Source: UBA11795 sp964652755 (lineage in GTDB: Bacteria; Chloroflexota; Dehalococcoidia; Lucifugimonadales; UBA826). From it: DNA of 58,013 bases. A model generated the notes under the pieces. The model had not been told where the DNA came from. It worked only from the letters and a program-made list of their open reading frames with translations, and ran no database searches. Shown piece by piece: positions 7,453 to 15,435 of the stretch (position 1 is the stretch's first letter; each line of letters opens with the position of its first letter). The DNA lies in the NCBI GenBank assembly GCA_964652755.1, contig CAZZBP010000005.1, positions 1-58,013 of the forward strand, read 5' to 3'. The translations under genes and the position numbers were made by a program.

Positions 7453-9258
7453 TTGCTGAAAGAAATGAGTTGCGGCGCCCTGCGGTCTGAGAACAATGGC
7501 CAATTTGTCACTCTTGCTGGTTGGGTTCATCGTAGGAGGGACCATGGTAACCTGATCTTTATAGATATGCGTGATAGGGAAGGGATTGTTCAAGTGGTAT
7601 TCAATCCGGAGACGGCTAAAGAAGCACACGCAACAGCCGAAATGCTTCGGAATGAATGGGTTATTCAAGTGAGAGGGCAGGTGGCATCGCGCCCCCACGG
7701 TACGTCTAACTCTGACTTACCTACAGGTGAGATTGAGGTTTACGCCACCGAAATCAACGTTCTTAATGAGTCTCTTACACCTCCATTCTACGTCAATGAG
7801 GAAAGCGATGTTGATGAAAATGTAAGACTCAAATATCGGTATGTTGATCTCAGGCGTGAGAACATGAAGAATGCTTTGATAATACGTCACAAGATCGTGA
7901 AATTTATCAGGGATTTTCTAGATGGATTGGGATTCCTGGAGGTAGAGACTCCAATACTTATAAAAAGTACTCCTGAGGGCGCCAGAGATTACGTAGTGCC
8001 TAGTAGGCTCTTCCCCGGGCAATTCTATGCCCTTCCACAGTCACCCCAGCAGCTAAAGCAACTTTTGATGGTTGCAGGTGTGGAAAAATATTTTCAGATT
8101 GCTCGCTGCTTCCGTGATGAAGATTTAAGGGCTGACCGTCAGCCTGAGTTCACTCAATTGGATTTGGAGATGAGCTTCGTTGAGGAAGAGGATGTCCTCC
8201 GTCTCACTGAGGAGCTTTTTACCGGATTAATTGAGAAACTATTTCCTGAGAAAACTTTGATAAAGCCTTTTCCAAGGCTAACGTATGAACAAACGATGAC
8301 CCATTATTCTATTGATAAGCCCGATCTTAGATATGGGCTAAAGATGGCTGACGTAGGAGATATCGCGTCGACAACAGAATTTCGAGTTTTTCAAAATGTG
8401 GTCGATTCTGGGGGGATAGTAAAAGGTTTCGCGGCTCCGGGTTGTGCAGATTATACGAGGAGTCAGATAGATGATCTCACAGAATTTGTGAAGTCTAGAG
8501 GTGCCAGTGGTCTGATCGCGATAGGCATCAGCGACGCGGAAGATGACCTTAAAGGTTTGGACATGGGACAAGTTAAGTCAAATATCGCACGTTTTCTCAC
8601 CCCTGATCACGTTAGTGCATTTGCCGACAAAACCGGAGCGGGAAATGGGGACCTTGTACTAATTATTGCGGGTGATCCGAAGAACACGAATCAAGCCCTT
8701 GGAGCGCTCAGACACGAAATGGGTAAGAGATTACATCTGGCAGACCCCGACGTTATGTGTTTTGCATTCGTTACTGACTTTCCACTTTTCGAATGGAATG
8801 ATGAAGATCAAAAATGGAATGCCAGTCATCATCCATTTTGTATGCCAAAATCCGGTTATTCTGAATATTTAGACTCTGAACCAGGCAAAGTCATAGCTCA
8901 ATCATATGACTTGATTTGCAATGGCGTTGAGTTGGCGAGCGGTAGTATAAGAATACATCATAGAGATCTTCAGGAAAAAATTTTTGAAGTTTTAGGATAC
9001 TCACGGAAAGAAATATCAGAACGGTTCGCACAGCTGTTGAATGCATTTGAGTACGGAGCTCCACCCCATGGTGGTATTGCCCCGGGTGTTGATCGTCTCG
9101 TTATGGTCCTTCTCGGGAAGGATTCAATGAGGGATGTCATAGCATTTCCTAAAACGCAAAGCCAGGTCGATCCACTGTTCGACGCTCCATCAGGTATAGA
9201 TGAATCTCAGTTAGAAGAACTCAGAATTAAGTTGGTGCCAGTCTGCGAAGGGGAATAA
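7453..9258 (+). CDS. aspS: Aspartyl-tRNA synthetase (bacterial type, probably non-discriminating)
   Basis: Class II synthetase charging tRNA-Asp. In order: an N-terminal OB anticodon-binding domain (GWVHRRRDHG), class II motif 2 (FRDEDLRADRQPEFTQLD), the bacterial GAD insertion in the middle, and motif 3 (GIAPGVDRLVML-like) near the C-terminus. The 601 residues are typical. The start is a TTG with a strong GGAGG 7-8 nt upstream. The His in RRRDHG is the residue linked in Pseudomonas AspRS to relaxed specificity (discriminating enzymes have Leu). That suggests Asp-tRNA(Asn) is also made and then amidated by GatCAB; this is inference, as no gat genes are in the window. Confidence 0.96.
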   Translation: MLKEMSCGALRSENNGQFVTLAGWVHRRRDHGNLIFIDMRDREGIVQVVFNPETAKEAHATAEMLRNEWVIQVRGQVASRPHGTSNSDLPTGEIEVYATEINVLNESLTPPFYVNEESDVDENVRLKYRYVDLRRENMKNALIIRHKIVKFIRDFLDGLGFLEVETPILIKSTPEGARDYVVPSRLFPGQFYALPQSPQQLKQLLMVAGVEKYFQIARCFRDEDLRADRQPEFTQLDLEMSFVEEEDVLRLTEELFTGLIEKLFPEKTLIKPFPRLTYEQTMTHYSIDKPDLRYGLKMADVGDIASTTEFRVFQNVVDSGGIVKGFAAPGCADYTRSQIDDLTEFVKSRGASGLIAIGISDAEDDLKGLDMGQVKSNIARFLTPDHVSAFADKTGAGNGDLVLIIAGDPKNTNQALGALRHEMGKRLHLADPDVMCFAFVTDFPLFEWNDEDQKWNASHHPFCMPKSGYSEYLDSEPGKVIAQSYDLICNGVELASGSIRIHHRDLQEKIFEVLGYSRKEISERFAQLLNAFEYGAPPHGGIAPGVDRLVMVLLGKDSMRDVIAFPKTQSQVDPLFDAPSGIDESQLEELRIKLVPVCEGE

Positions 9259-9265
9259 TTCATCA

Positions 9266-9281
9266 GGCAATCTACATTGCC
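9266..9281. terminator. Small hairpin between convergent aspS and clpX
   Basis: A perfect 6-bp stem, GGCAAT / loop CTAC / ATTGCC, with no T-tract on either strand. It may help termination of both converging genes. Confidence 0.25.
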
Positions 9282-9320
9282 ACGTCAAATCAACCGATGG
9301 AATGTTGGATGGGCTTAAAC

Positions 9321-10610
9321 TCAGGCGGATTGACGTTGTAGGCCTGGTAATTGAATCAACTCGCCCCCTTCTTTCGACATTTCCACAGGCCCTTCACCGT
9401 TGATAGCGCTGGCGTCAACGATACAATGAGTGACATCCTGCAAAGTGGGCAGCTCATACATTACGTCTAATAAAGTACTTTCCAAAATGGTCCTAAGTCC
9501 TCTGGCTCCCGTATTCTGGCCTATTGCCTTGTCGGCAGCTGCCGACAAGGCAGCTTCTGTGAATTTAAGCTTCACATCGTCCATCTGAAATAAATATTCA
9601 TATTGTTTTGTGAAGGCGTTTTTCGGTTCTGTCAAAATTTGTATGAGTTCTTCCTTGCTTAGGTTGTCTAAAGTAGCAATCACTGAGAGTCGTCCCACGA
9701 ACTCAGGTATGAATCCGTATTCCATGAGATCGTCAGGGCTTATAAGGTGTCTTATCTTGCTTTCCTCACTGTCTTTAATCTCAGTGATTTGTTCTCTATT
9801 AAATCCAATAGAATTTCTGTTGGTAAATTCCCGTTTTTCGATTATATCTGTCATTCCCTCAAAGGCGCCGCCGACCATAAAAAGGATGTCATCAGTCCGA
9901 ATCTGCATGAATTCCTGATGAGGGTGCTTTCGACCGCCTTGAGGAGGCACGTTAGCAATGCATCCTTCTATGATCTTTAGAAGTGCTTGCTGAACTCCCT
10001 CCCCTGAAACATCCCGTGTTATGGATGGGTTGGGACTTTTACGTGATATCTTGTCAATTTCATCAATGTAAATGATTCCTTGCTCTGCGCGGGATATGTC
10101 GAAGTCTGCAGACTGAATCAGTCTTAATAGGATGTTTTCCACGTCTTCGCCGACATATCCGGCTTCAGTAAGTGACGTTGCATCAGCGATCGCAAACGGT
10201 ACATCAAGAATTCGAGCCAGGGTTTGAGCCAAGTATGTTTTCCCAGACCCTGAGGGTCCGAACATGAGGATGTTGGCCTTTTGCAGTTCTACATCACTAT
10301 TGGGTTGCTGGTTGGACCAGATCCTTTTGTAATGATTGTAAACGGCCACACTGAGGGCCTTCTTTGCGCTCGCTTGGCCTATTACATATTCTTCCAACTT
10401 AGTGAAAATTGATCTGGGAGTTAGCCCTTTATCTAAAGGGTTCTCTGCAGATGCCACTTTTTCCGCATTTTCTTCGGAGATAATTTGGTCACATAAAGTA
10501 ACGCATTCGTCACAAATGAAGACCCTGTCAGGACCTGCTATAAGACGTTTTACCTGCGTCTGAGGCTTGCTGCAGAACGAACAAATATAGTCGTTTTGAG
10601 AGGAAGACAT
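9321..10610 (-). CDS. clpX: ATP-dependent Clp protease ATP-binding subunit ClpX
   Basis: AAA+ unfoldase that feeds substrates into ClpP. The N-terminal zinc-binding domain has C10, C13, C33 and C36. Walker A is GPSGSGKT (118-125), Walker B lies around IIYIDEID (179-186), and the pore loop is GYVGED (151-156). The 429 residues are typical. It follows clpP after 14 nt and belongs to the tig-clpP-clpX run, the classic chaperone/protease order. Confidence 0.97.
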   Translation of the reverse strand: MSSSQNDYICSFCSKPQTQVKRLIAGPDRVFICDECVTLCDQIISEENAEKVASAENPLDKGLTPRSIFTKLEEYVIGQASAKKALSVAVYNHYKRIWSNQQPNSDVELQKANILMFGPSGSGKTYLAQTLARILDVPFAIADATSLTEAGYVGEDVENILLRLIQSADFDISRAEQGIIYIDEIDKISRKSPNPSITRDVSGEGVQQALLKIIEGCIANVPPQGGRKHPHQEFMQIRTDDILFMVGGAFEGMTDIIEKREFTNRNSIGFNREQITEIKDSEESKIRHLISPDDLMEYGFIPEFVGRLSVIATLDNLSKEELIQILTEPKNAFTKQYEYLFQMDDVKLKFTEAALSAAADKAIGQNTGARGLRTILESTLLDVMYELPTLQDVTHCIVDASAINGEGPVEMSKEGGELIQLPGLQRQSA

Positions 10611-10624
10611 TGTAAATCAGTTTC

Positions 10625-11236
10625 CTAGCTTGTGTTGGCTTGGGCAGAAGCCATGACTATATCGATTAGGCCGTAATCTTTAGCCTGGTCTGAACTCATG
10701 TAAAAGTCTCTGTCTGTATCCCTTGCTATTTTCTCGTAGGGTTGCCCAGTATGCTCTGAGATTATATTCCGAATTTTATCTTGCATTCGTATAATCTCTC
10801 TGGCTGCAATTTCGATATCTGACGCTTGTCCCTGAGCGCCTCCTAGGGCCTGATGCATGTGAATAGTGGAGTTTGGGAGAGCGAATCTTTTTCCGGAGGC
10901 CCCGCCACATAGCAAAACGGTTCCCATGCTGGCAGCCATACCAACACATATTGTAGAGACGCTGGGCCTGATTAATTGCATGGTGTCGTATATGGCAAGA
11001 CCCGCGCTAATCACACCTCCTGGAGAGTTAATGTAAAGATTTATGTCTCTCTCAGGATCCTCTCTATCAAGAAAAAGTAACTGCGCAATAATTGCATTTG
11101 CGACCTGATCGTTTATCCCCGTACCAAGGAATACGATGCGCTCCTTTAGTAATAGAGAATAGATGTCATACGATCGTTCCCCTCTTGGATCCCTTTCGAC
11201 AACCATAGGGATTATGTTTTCAGGACTGCGAAACAT
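10625..11236 (-). CDS. clpP: ATP-dependent Clp protease proteolytic subunit ClpP
   Basis: Serine peptidase forming the double heptameric chamber. The Ser lies in GMAASMG, the His in HMHQALGG and the Asp in the RDTDRDF segment. I place the start at the ATG at 11236, giving 203 residues: on the minus strand AAGGAGG (11251-11245) lies 8 nt before it. An in-frame ATG at 11254 precedes that Shine-Dalgarno and adds only MKEATK. The gene overlaps the end of tig by 17 nt, so its ribosome site is inside the tig coding sequence. Confidence 0.96.
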   Translation of the reverse strand: MFRSPENIIPMVVERDPRGERSYDIYSLLLKERIVFLGTGINDQVANAIIAQLLFLDREDPERDINLYINSPGGVISAGLAIYDTMQLIRPSVSTICVGMAASMGTVLLCGGASGKRFALPNSTIHMHQALGGAQGQASDIEIAAREIIRMQDKIRNIISEHTGQPYEKIARDTDRDFYMSSDQAKDYGLIDIVMASAQANTS

Positions 11237-12614
11237 CTTCGTCGCCTCCTTCATTCTCGGTGTTTTTATCAGCTATGTCAGTGGATTCGGCGATTTGCGG
11301 AGTGTCGGCATTCTCATTGGAGGATTCTCCGACATCACTGGTTGATTTACCTTCTGCAATCGATTCTAGCCGTTCCATTGTCCGCTCCATTCTCATGGAT
11401 CGTTGGAGATAGTCTTTCATTTCTTCAGTTTGGCTGGAACTTGGGGTTTCCTGGTCAGAATCCGCGAATAACTCTTCTAAACGCTCCTCTATGTCTTCAT
11501 CTGAAACTTTGATATCTTCTTCTTCTGCAAGGTATGAAATAACAAATGACCGAGTAAGCCTTGTCAAAGCCTCTTGTCTAGATTCCTCTTCAAGTTCAGA
11601 ACGCGTTTTTCCCATAGACTGAAGATAATCATCTAACACCATATTAGCTTGGCTTACCATTCTTTCCTGTTCTTCAACCATATGTGTTGATTCGTGCTCT
11701 ACCAATAAAGGGGGAAGTTCGACAGTTGAACATTCCATTAACGCTTCTATGACAGCTTCTCTAAATGCTCTTGAAGATTCAGCCTCGGACTCCGTTTTCA
11801 GACTCTTATCAACTTCCTCTCTCAAGTCATCAAGAGAATCGTAACCCTCACCGATAGTTTGGGCAAAATCGTCGTCCAGCTCTGGAAGTACTCTTTCCTT
11901 TATGTCTTTCACAGTAACGTTAAACGAAGCTTTCTTACCTGCAAGATTCTCGTCACGGAAATCATCCGGTATATCAAGGTTAAAGTCGTGAGGCTCATCT
12001 ACCCCGAGGCCGACAAGTTTGTCAGTGAAGCCTGGGAATGGTCTATCTATGTCCTCGTTGATTAAGTAGACTGCTTCGTTCTCATCTATTATATTTTCGG
12101 TGCCTATATTTCCATTTATTTGTGCCGATATCATGTCACCAACTTCAATAGCACGGTCGACCGGTTCCCATGATGCTACGCTTAGGCGTAATTGCTCGAT
12201 TCTTTCGTCGACGGCGTCATCTGGAAGAGAAGGTTCTTCTCTATTCAAACGAATTGATTTGTATTCACCTAAATCCACATCTGGTCGCAACGGGACTATC
12301 GCGGAGAACTGGAAAGGTTCAAGTCCTTCCAAATCAATGCTAGGAAGGCCTACCGCATCCAAATCCTTCTCTGCAATGGCTTTTCCTGTTAGTTCAGGTA
12401 GCATTGAATCGAGAACTTCATTCAGTAGCGACTCTCTTCCAAAATACTGTTCTATTATTCTTCTAGGAGCCTTTCCTTTACGAAATCCGGGAACGTTAAC
12501 GCGTTGAACAACCCGCATATAAGCTCGGTCAAGGTAGGGATCTATGTCATTATCCTCAAGTTCGATGTGAAGCATAGTTTGCCGTTCCACAACCTCATCT
12601 TGAGTTATTTTCAC
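11220..12614 (-). CDS. tig: Trigger factor
   Basis: Ribosome-bound chaperone and peptidyl-prolyl isomerase. The N-terminal ribosome-binding domain carries the signature GFRKGKAP near residue 42. A divergent FKBP-like middle (about 150-240) and a long helical, acidic C-terminal domain follow. The last 40 residues are an Asp/Glu/Ser-rich tail that looks disordered. At 464 residues it is slightly longer than average because of this tail. Start is a GTG with GAGGAG upstream. Confidence 0.95.
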   Translation of the reverse strand: MKITQDEVVERQTMLHIELEDNDIDPYLDRAYMRVVQRVNVPGFRKGKAPRRIIEQYFGRESLLNEVLDSMLPELTGKAIAEKDLDAVGLPSIDLEGLEPFQFSAIVPLRPDVDLGEYKSIRLNREEPSLPDDAVDERIEQLRLSVASWEPVDRAIEVGDMISAQINGNIGTENIIDENEAVYLINEDIDRPFPGFTDKLVGLGVDEPHDFNLDIPDDFRDENLAGKKASFNVTVKDIKERVLPELDDDFAQTIGEGYDSLDDLREEVDKSLKTESEAESSRAFREAVIEALMECSTVELPPLLVEHESTHMVEEQERMVSQANMVLDDYLQSMGKTRSELEEESRQEALTRLTRSFVISYLAEEEDIKVSDEDIEERLEELFADSDQETPSSSQTEEMKDYLQRSMRMERTMERLESIAEGKSTSDVGESSNENADTPQIAESTDIADKNTENEGGDEDVSQS

Positions 12615-12854
12615 GGGAGGCTCCTCAGAGTCAGATTTGTTCCTGAACAGTCTCTCCAGTATATCACTTCACCTGTATTAGGACATGTCGGCGTGTCAGG
12701 GTAGGAGTCATTGTGAGATCCATCTCTGGATTCATCACTCACGCTCGGTTGACATGATGTTGAACGTTGATTAGCATCAAGGAAGTTAATCAAATGGTAG
12801 GCAAGTTTCGTTGCGAAGTTAAAGGATGATCGTTGCGAATGTCGGGATGGTACG

Positions 12855-13202
12855 ATGCCTGAAAAATCTGAGCGCTACGAAGAAGAGATCGAAAAGATCC
12901 TAGAGAACTCAGGAGATCTTCCCGACGCTCCGAAAAATGTCTCGATGAGCCATATGACACTCGTCGAAGAATTGCGTACATGGTTCAGCCAAGCCGTTAG
13001 ACGCAAGTTGGGATTCATTTCTTCATTAAGACTCCTAATTGTGACCGCAGTATTTACCATTCTTTTTCTCGTTACTCGACAGCAAATATTCATCTGGATA
13101 AGTATTGTAGCTTTCCTCTCCGCATACTTAGTTTTTTTCATTGGGCGACAAGGAAGTGGTGGACTGGGATTGGATTTTTGGAGGCGGTGGAATAAAAAAT
13201 AG
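12855..13202 (+). CDS. Small two-helix membrane protein
   Basis: A 115-residue protein with a charged N-terminal half (EEEIEKILE), then two hydrophobic segments near 54-71 and 79-96, and a short basic tail. It is divergently transcribed from tig and ends just before a strong terminator, which supports it as a real gene. Chloroflexi genomes often carry small proteins of this shape next to tig, but I know no function. An inverted pair TTGATTA/TAATCAA lies upstream near 12770-12795. Confidence 0.55.
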   Translation: MPEKSERYEEEIEKILENSGDLPDAPKNVSMSHMTLVEELRTWFSQAVRRKLGFISSLRLLIVTAVFTILFLVTRQQIFIWISIVAFLSAYLVFFIGRQGSGGLGLDFWRRWNKK

Positions 13203-13227
13203 GCTTAAATGCTATAAAAACGTGATA

Positions 13228-13281
13228 GCAACCGGAATAAAGAAAGCCCCTCGACATAGGGGCTTTCTTTATTCCGGTTGC
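13228..13281. terminator. Strong bidirectional intrinsic terminator
   Basis: A perfect 24-bp inverted repeat (13228-13251 with 13258-13281) around a 6-nt loop CGACAT. The GC core AGCCCC/GGGGCT is flanked by AATAAAGAA and TTCTTTATT, which give U-rich ends in both directions. It separates the converging membrane-protein and sulfite-reductase genes. Confidence 0.85.
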
Positions 13282-13309
13282 CTAGATGTACCCGATGGCT
13301 GTTTGCCTA

Positions 13310-13519
13310 CTACACGGCACATTCTCCTTCGCCACGTTCGAGCTGGTATTTAACGTTTTTATCCCAATCCATGTAAAAATCTAGGGACTCCCGGTTGAGT
13401 TCAGGTATATCCTTGAATTCTTCTAGTAACGGCTCTATTTTGTCCGCTCCCACCCTAACAACATAGTCCTTAAACTGCTCTTCTTGATTCCGGTCAGATT
13501 TGTAATGGGTGATTATTTT
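13310..13519 (-). pseudogene. C-terminal segment of the sulfite/nitrite reductase, cut off by an in-frame amber codon
   Basis: Directly after the TAG at 13520-13522, the same frame stays open for 69 codons to a TAG at 13310-13312. The translation starts KIITHYKSDRNQEEQFKDYV and later reads ADKIEPLLEEF. This is the usual helical C-terminus of siroheme nitrite/sulfite reductases, whose relatives read VPxALxxLLxxY...R...ESFxxF. With one sense codon in place of TAG (Glu by GAG/GAA is the likely original) the protein would be 585 residues, a normal family length. It stops about 30 nt short of the terminator, as expected of the real gene end. Confidence 0.85.
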
Positions 13520-15067
13520 CTAGAGGGCCGCAGGAACACATTTCGCTGGTACCTTGGTCTTTACCCTTTGTCCGATCCTTGTATCCCCACCGTCAAAACT
13601 ACCACCTAAGAACAATTCGTAGGCGGGTACCTGGCCGCCTGGGCCTTTTGCTGCCGCTCCGTGAAATCCAATGTCTGCGATATGATGCTGCCCACAACCG
13701 TTAGGACATCCACTCATTTTAATGTGCATTTTTCTGATCAGAGGATCACTCGTATCAACTGTCTGAATTGCCTCAGTGAGTGCATTGCCTAGTCCCATTG
13801 ACGCAGTAATCCCCAATTTGCAACTGTCGGTCCCAGGGCATGAAACTATGTCTGTAACCTCGTGAGCTCCTGATTCCCCGAGGCCTATTTGGTTAAGCCG
13901 TTCCCATACCTCAAACAATGCGTTTGTAGGAATCCATCTGAAGGCGAAGTTTTGCTGATGGGTTAGTCTCATTCGCCCGCCGGCATACTTACGTGACATA
14001 TCGGCTATCTGGTGAAACTGTTCACTGTTAATGTCGCCTAGAGGTAGTTTCACCATAGCGACGTTGTAACCTACTTGTTTCTGTGCTGTAACATTGGATT
14101 CAACCCAAAGGTCAAATTCAGCGCTTTCCCCGGATTTATAGCTCTTATCTAGAGAGGGCGCGTTTTTAGATTCATCTTCAATAAAAAGAAGAGGAGTCGG
14201 ATCAAATGATTTTCTTGCCCACTCTCCTTTTAATTCCTCTTGAACTTTAGCCCTGAATGCGTCCATACCAATCCGGTCGATATAGAATTTTATTCGTGCT
14301 TTCATCCTATTTTTTCTGAGTTCATCGGTTTGATGAAATATTCGAATTACTGCTTCAGTGACCTTTAAATACTCTTCAACAGGGACAAATTCGAATAGGG
14401 TTTGCCCAATCCTCGGCATTATCGATGTACCACCACCAGTGACCATCTGAAATCCCTTCTTGCCCTCTCTTAATTTGGGAATGAAACCCATGTCGTGAAT
14501 TGCAGAAATTGCACAATCATCATCACAGTCAGAAAAAGAAGTCTTGAACTTGCGCGGGAGCGATTGTGTATACGGATGTCTTACGAAGTAGCGGGCGTAG
14601 GCAGCTGCGTACGGCGTGACGTCAAAAGGTTCATTTTCACAAACCCCCGCATTTGGGCATCCGGTGACATTTCGAACTGTGTTGCCACAGGCTTCCCTGG
14701 TGGATAGGCCAACATCCCCTATCATCCTCATTATTTCGGGAGTGTTTGCCAAAGGGATGTGGTGAAACTGGAAATTCTCTCTTGTGGTTACATGTCCTTT
14801 TCCTAGCGGGGCATACTTTTCAGACAGAAGCCCCAAGGCATCCATTTGATCAGCATTTATTCCACCAAAAGGGGCTTTGATCCTTAACATCTGGGAATCA
14901 GGTTGGCGTTGTCCATAGACACCCTGTCTCAGACGATAAGCCATGAAGTCGTTCGGGTTCCACTCACCTGCCTGGAACCTTTCTACCTGAGTCTCGAAAT
15001 CGACTATCTCTTCCGGCAGTATGTCGAGAATCCCTTGAACTTTCGGTTCCCACTCAGTCGTGGTCAT
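13520..15067 (-). CDS. Ferredoxin-type siroheme sulfite/nitrite reductase (ends at an in-frame TAG)
   Basis: Six-electron reductase of sulfite or nitrite with coupled siroheme and [4Fe-4S]. Two repeats of the NiR/SiR ferredoxin-like half-domain are visible, one in the N-terminal half (MLRIKAPFGGI...) and one from about residue 330. The cluster ligands are present: SCPGTDSC (C-x5-C) and SGCPNGCG (C-x3-C). The annotated end is a TAG, but the frame continues for 69 family-like codons to 13310. All cofactor ligands precede the stop, so a truncated protein might fold, but family members have the extra segment. The leader encodes a Cys-rich peptide before a terminator, which favours assimilatory sulfite reduction over nitrite. 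Confidence 0.92.
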   Translation of the reverse strand: MTTTEWEPKVQGILDILPEEIVDFETQVERFQAGEWNPNDFMAYRLRQGVYGQRQPDSQMLRIKAPFGGINADQMDALGLLSEKYAPLGKGHVTTRENFQFHHIPLANTPEIMRMIGDVGLSTREACGNTVRNVTGCPNAGVCENEPFDVTPYAAAYARYFVRHPYTQSLPRKFKTSFSDCDDDCAISAIHDMGFIPKLREGKKGFQMVTGGGTSIMPRIGQTLFEFVPVEEYLKVTEAVIRIFHQTDELRKNRMKARIKFYIDRIGMDAFRAKVQEELKGEWARKSFDPTPLLFIEDESKNAPSLDKSYKSGESAEFDLWVESNVTAQKQVGYNVAMVKLPLGDINSEQFHQIADMSRKYAGGRMRLTHQQNFAFRWIPTNALFEVWERLNQIGLGESGAHEVTDIVSCPGTDSCKLGITASMGLGNALTEAIQTVDTSDPLIRKMHIKMSGCPNGCGQHHIADIGFHGAAAKGPGGQVPAYELFLGGSFDGGDTRIGQRVKTKVPAKCVPAAL

Positions 15068-15117
15068 TCTTGTATCTCCCTCTTTGAGCCGTAAGACTAA
15101 TTTTCATTTTTTAATTC

Positions 15118-15146
15118 AAAAAAAAACCGCTCTGCTTTGAGAGCGG
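15118..15146 (-). terminator. Intrinsic terminator in the leader of the sulfite reductase gene (attenuator)
   Basis: Read on the minus strand: CCGCTCT, loop CAAAGC, AGAGCGG, then nine Us. It lies about 50 nt upstream of the reductase start codon and about 120 nt downstream of a good promoter on the same strand, so it stands inside the 5' leader and not at a gene end. The upstream leader AGAGGG could pair with the CCCGCTCT arm as an antiterminator (inference). Confidence 0.8.
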
Positions 15147-15180
15147 GCTAGAGTCCTTGACATAACGTCTAATTCTCCCT

Positions 15181-15261
15181 CTATAACGTGCTACAACATG
15201 CGCACCTACAGCCTAATTGGTAAGATGCCTTTGAAGATGTAAGGTTGAGAATATATTCCAT
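15181..15261 (-). CDS. Cys-rich leader peptide upstream of the sulfite reductase gene
   Basis: A 26-codon frame: ATG at 15261, TAG at 15183-15181. The peptide ends GCRCACCSTL, with four Cys codons in six (TGT, TGC, TGT, TGT) close to the stop. The ATG lies about where transcription should start from the promoter at 15271-15299, so translation would be leaderless or nearly so. The layout of Cys run, short spacer, terminator and reductase gene matches ribosome-stalling attenuators of amino-acid pathways. Cysteine-codon leader peptides are known before sulfur-assimilation genes in Actinobacteria; whether this one is conserved in the clade is untested. Confidence 0.65.
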   Translation of the reverse strand: MEYILNLTSSKASYQLGCRCACCSTL

Positions 15262-15270
15262 ATCAGCTTA

Positions 15271-15299
15271 ACTTTAGCAACGCCATATGTGACTGTCAA
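15271..15299 (-). promoter_or_regulatory. Sigma70-type promoter for the sulfite reductase leader
   Basis: On the minus strand: perfect TTGACA (15299-15294), 17-nt spacer, TAAAGT (15276-15271). The start point should fall near 15264-15261, giving a leader of about 195 nt before the reductase start. Confidence 0.65.
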
Positions 15300-15330
15300 T
15301 TGAAATAACTTTAATGATGGGAATTATAAT
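15300..15330 (+). promoter_or_regulatory. Divergent promoter for ccdA
   Basis: TTGAAA (15300-15305) and a perfect TATAAT (15325-15330) with a 19-nt spacer, inside a GGGAATTATAATCCC near-palindrome. The start would lie about 100 nt upstream of ccdA. It lies back to back with the sulfite-reductase promoter. Confidence 0.45.
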
Positions 15331-15435
15331 CCCTTTGGTGAGAACGGACTTTTTACTCTTAACGTCACTAAATTTATTTCATAGTTGATTTCATAGATTC
15401 CCTATAACATCGATTGCAACAAGGTACCTTGCCTG

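Noticed and set aside
12611..12793. 60-codon minus-strand frame upstream of tig
   Set aside because: It overlaps the tig start region, is Ser/Asn-rich, and has no Shine-Dalgarno; likely chance in the promoter region.
13520..13522. TAG as a pyrrolysine codon or programmed read-through
   Set aside because: No methanogen-type context or Pyl genes are in the window; a point mutation or error is simpler.
15112..15165. Second small frame (MSRTLARS...) between the leader peptide and the terminator
   Set aside because: It has an AGGGAG 11 nt upstream but its codons run into the terminator stem and T-tract; probably chance.
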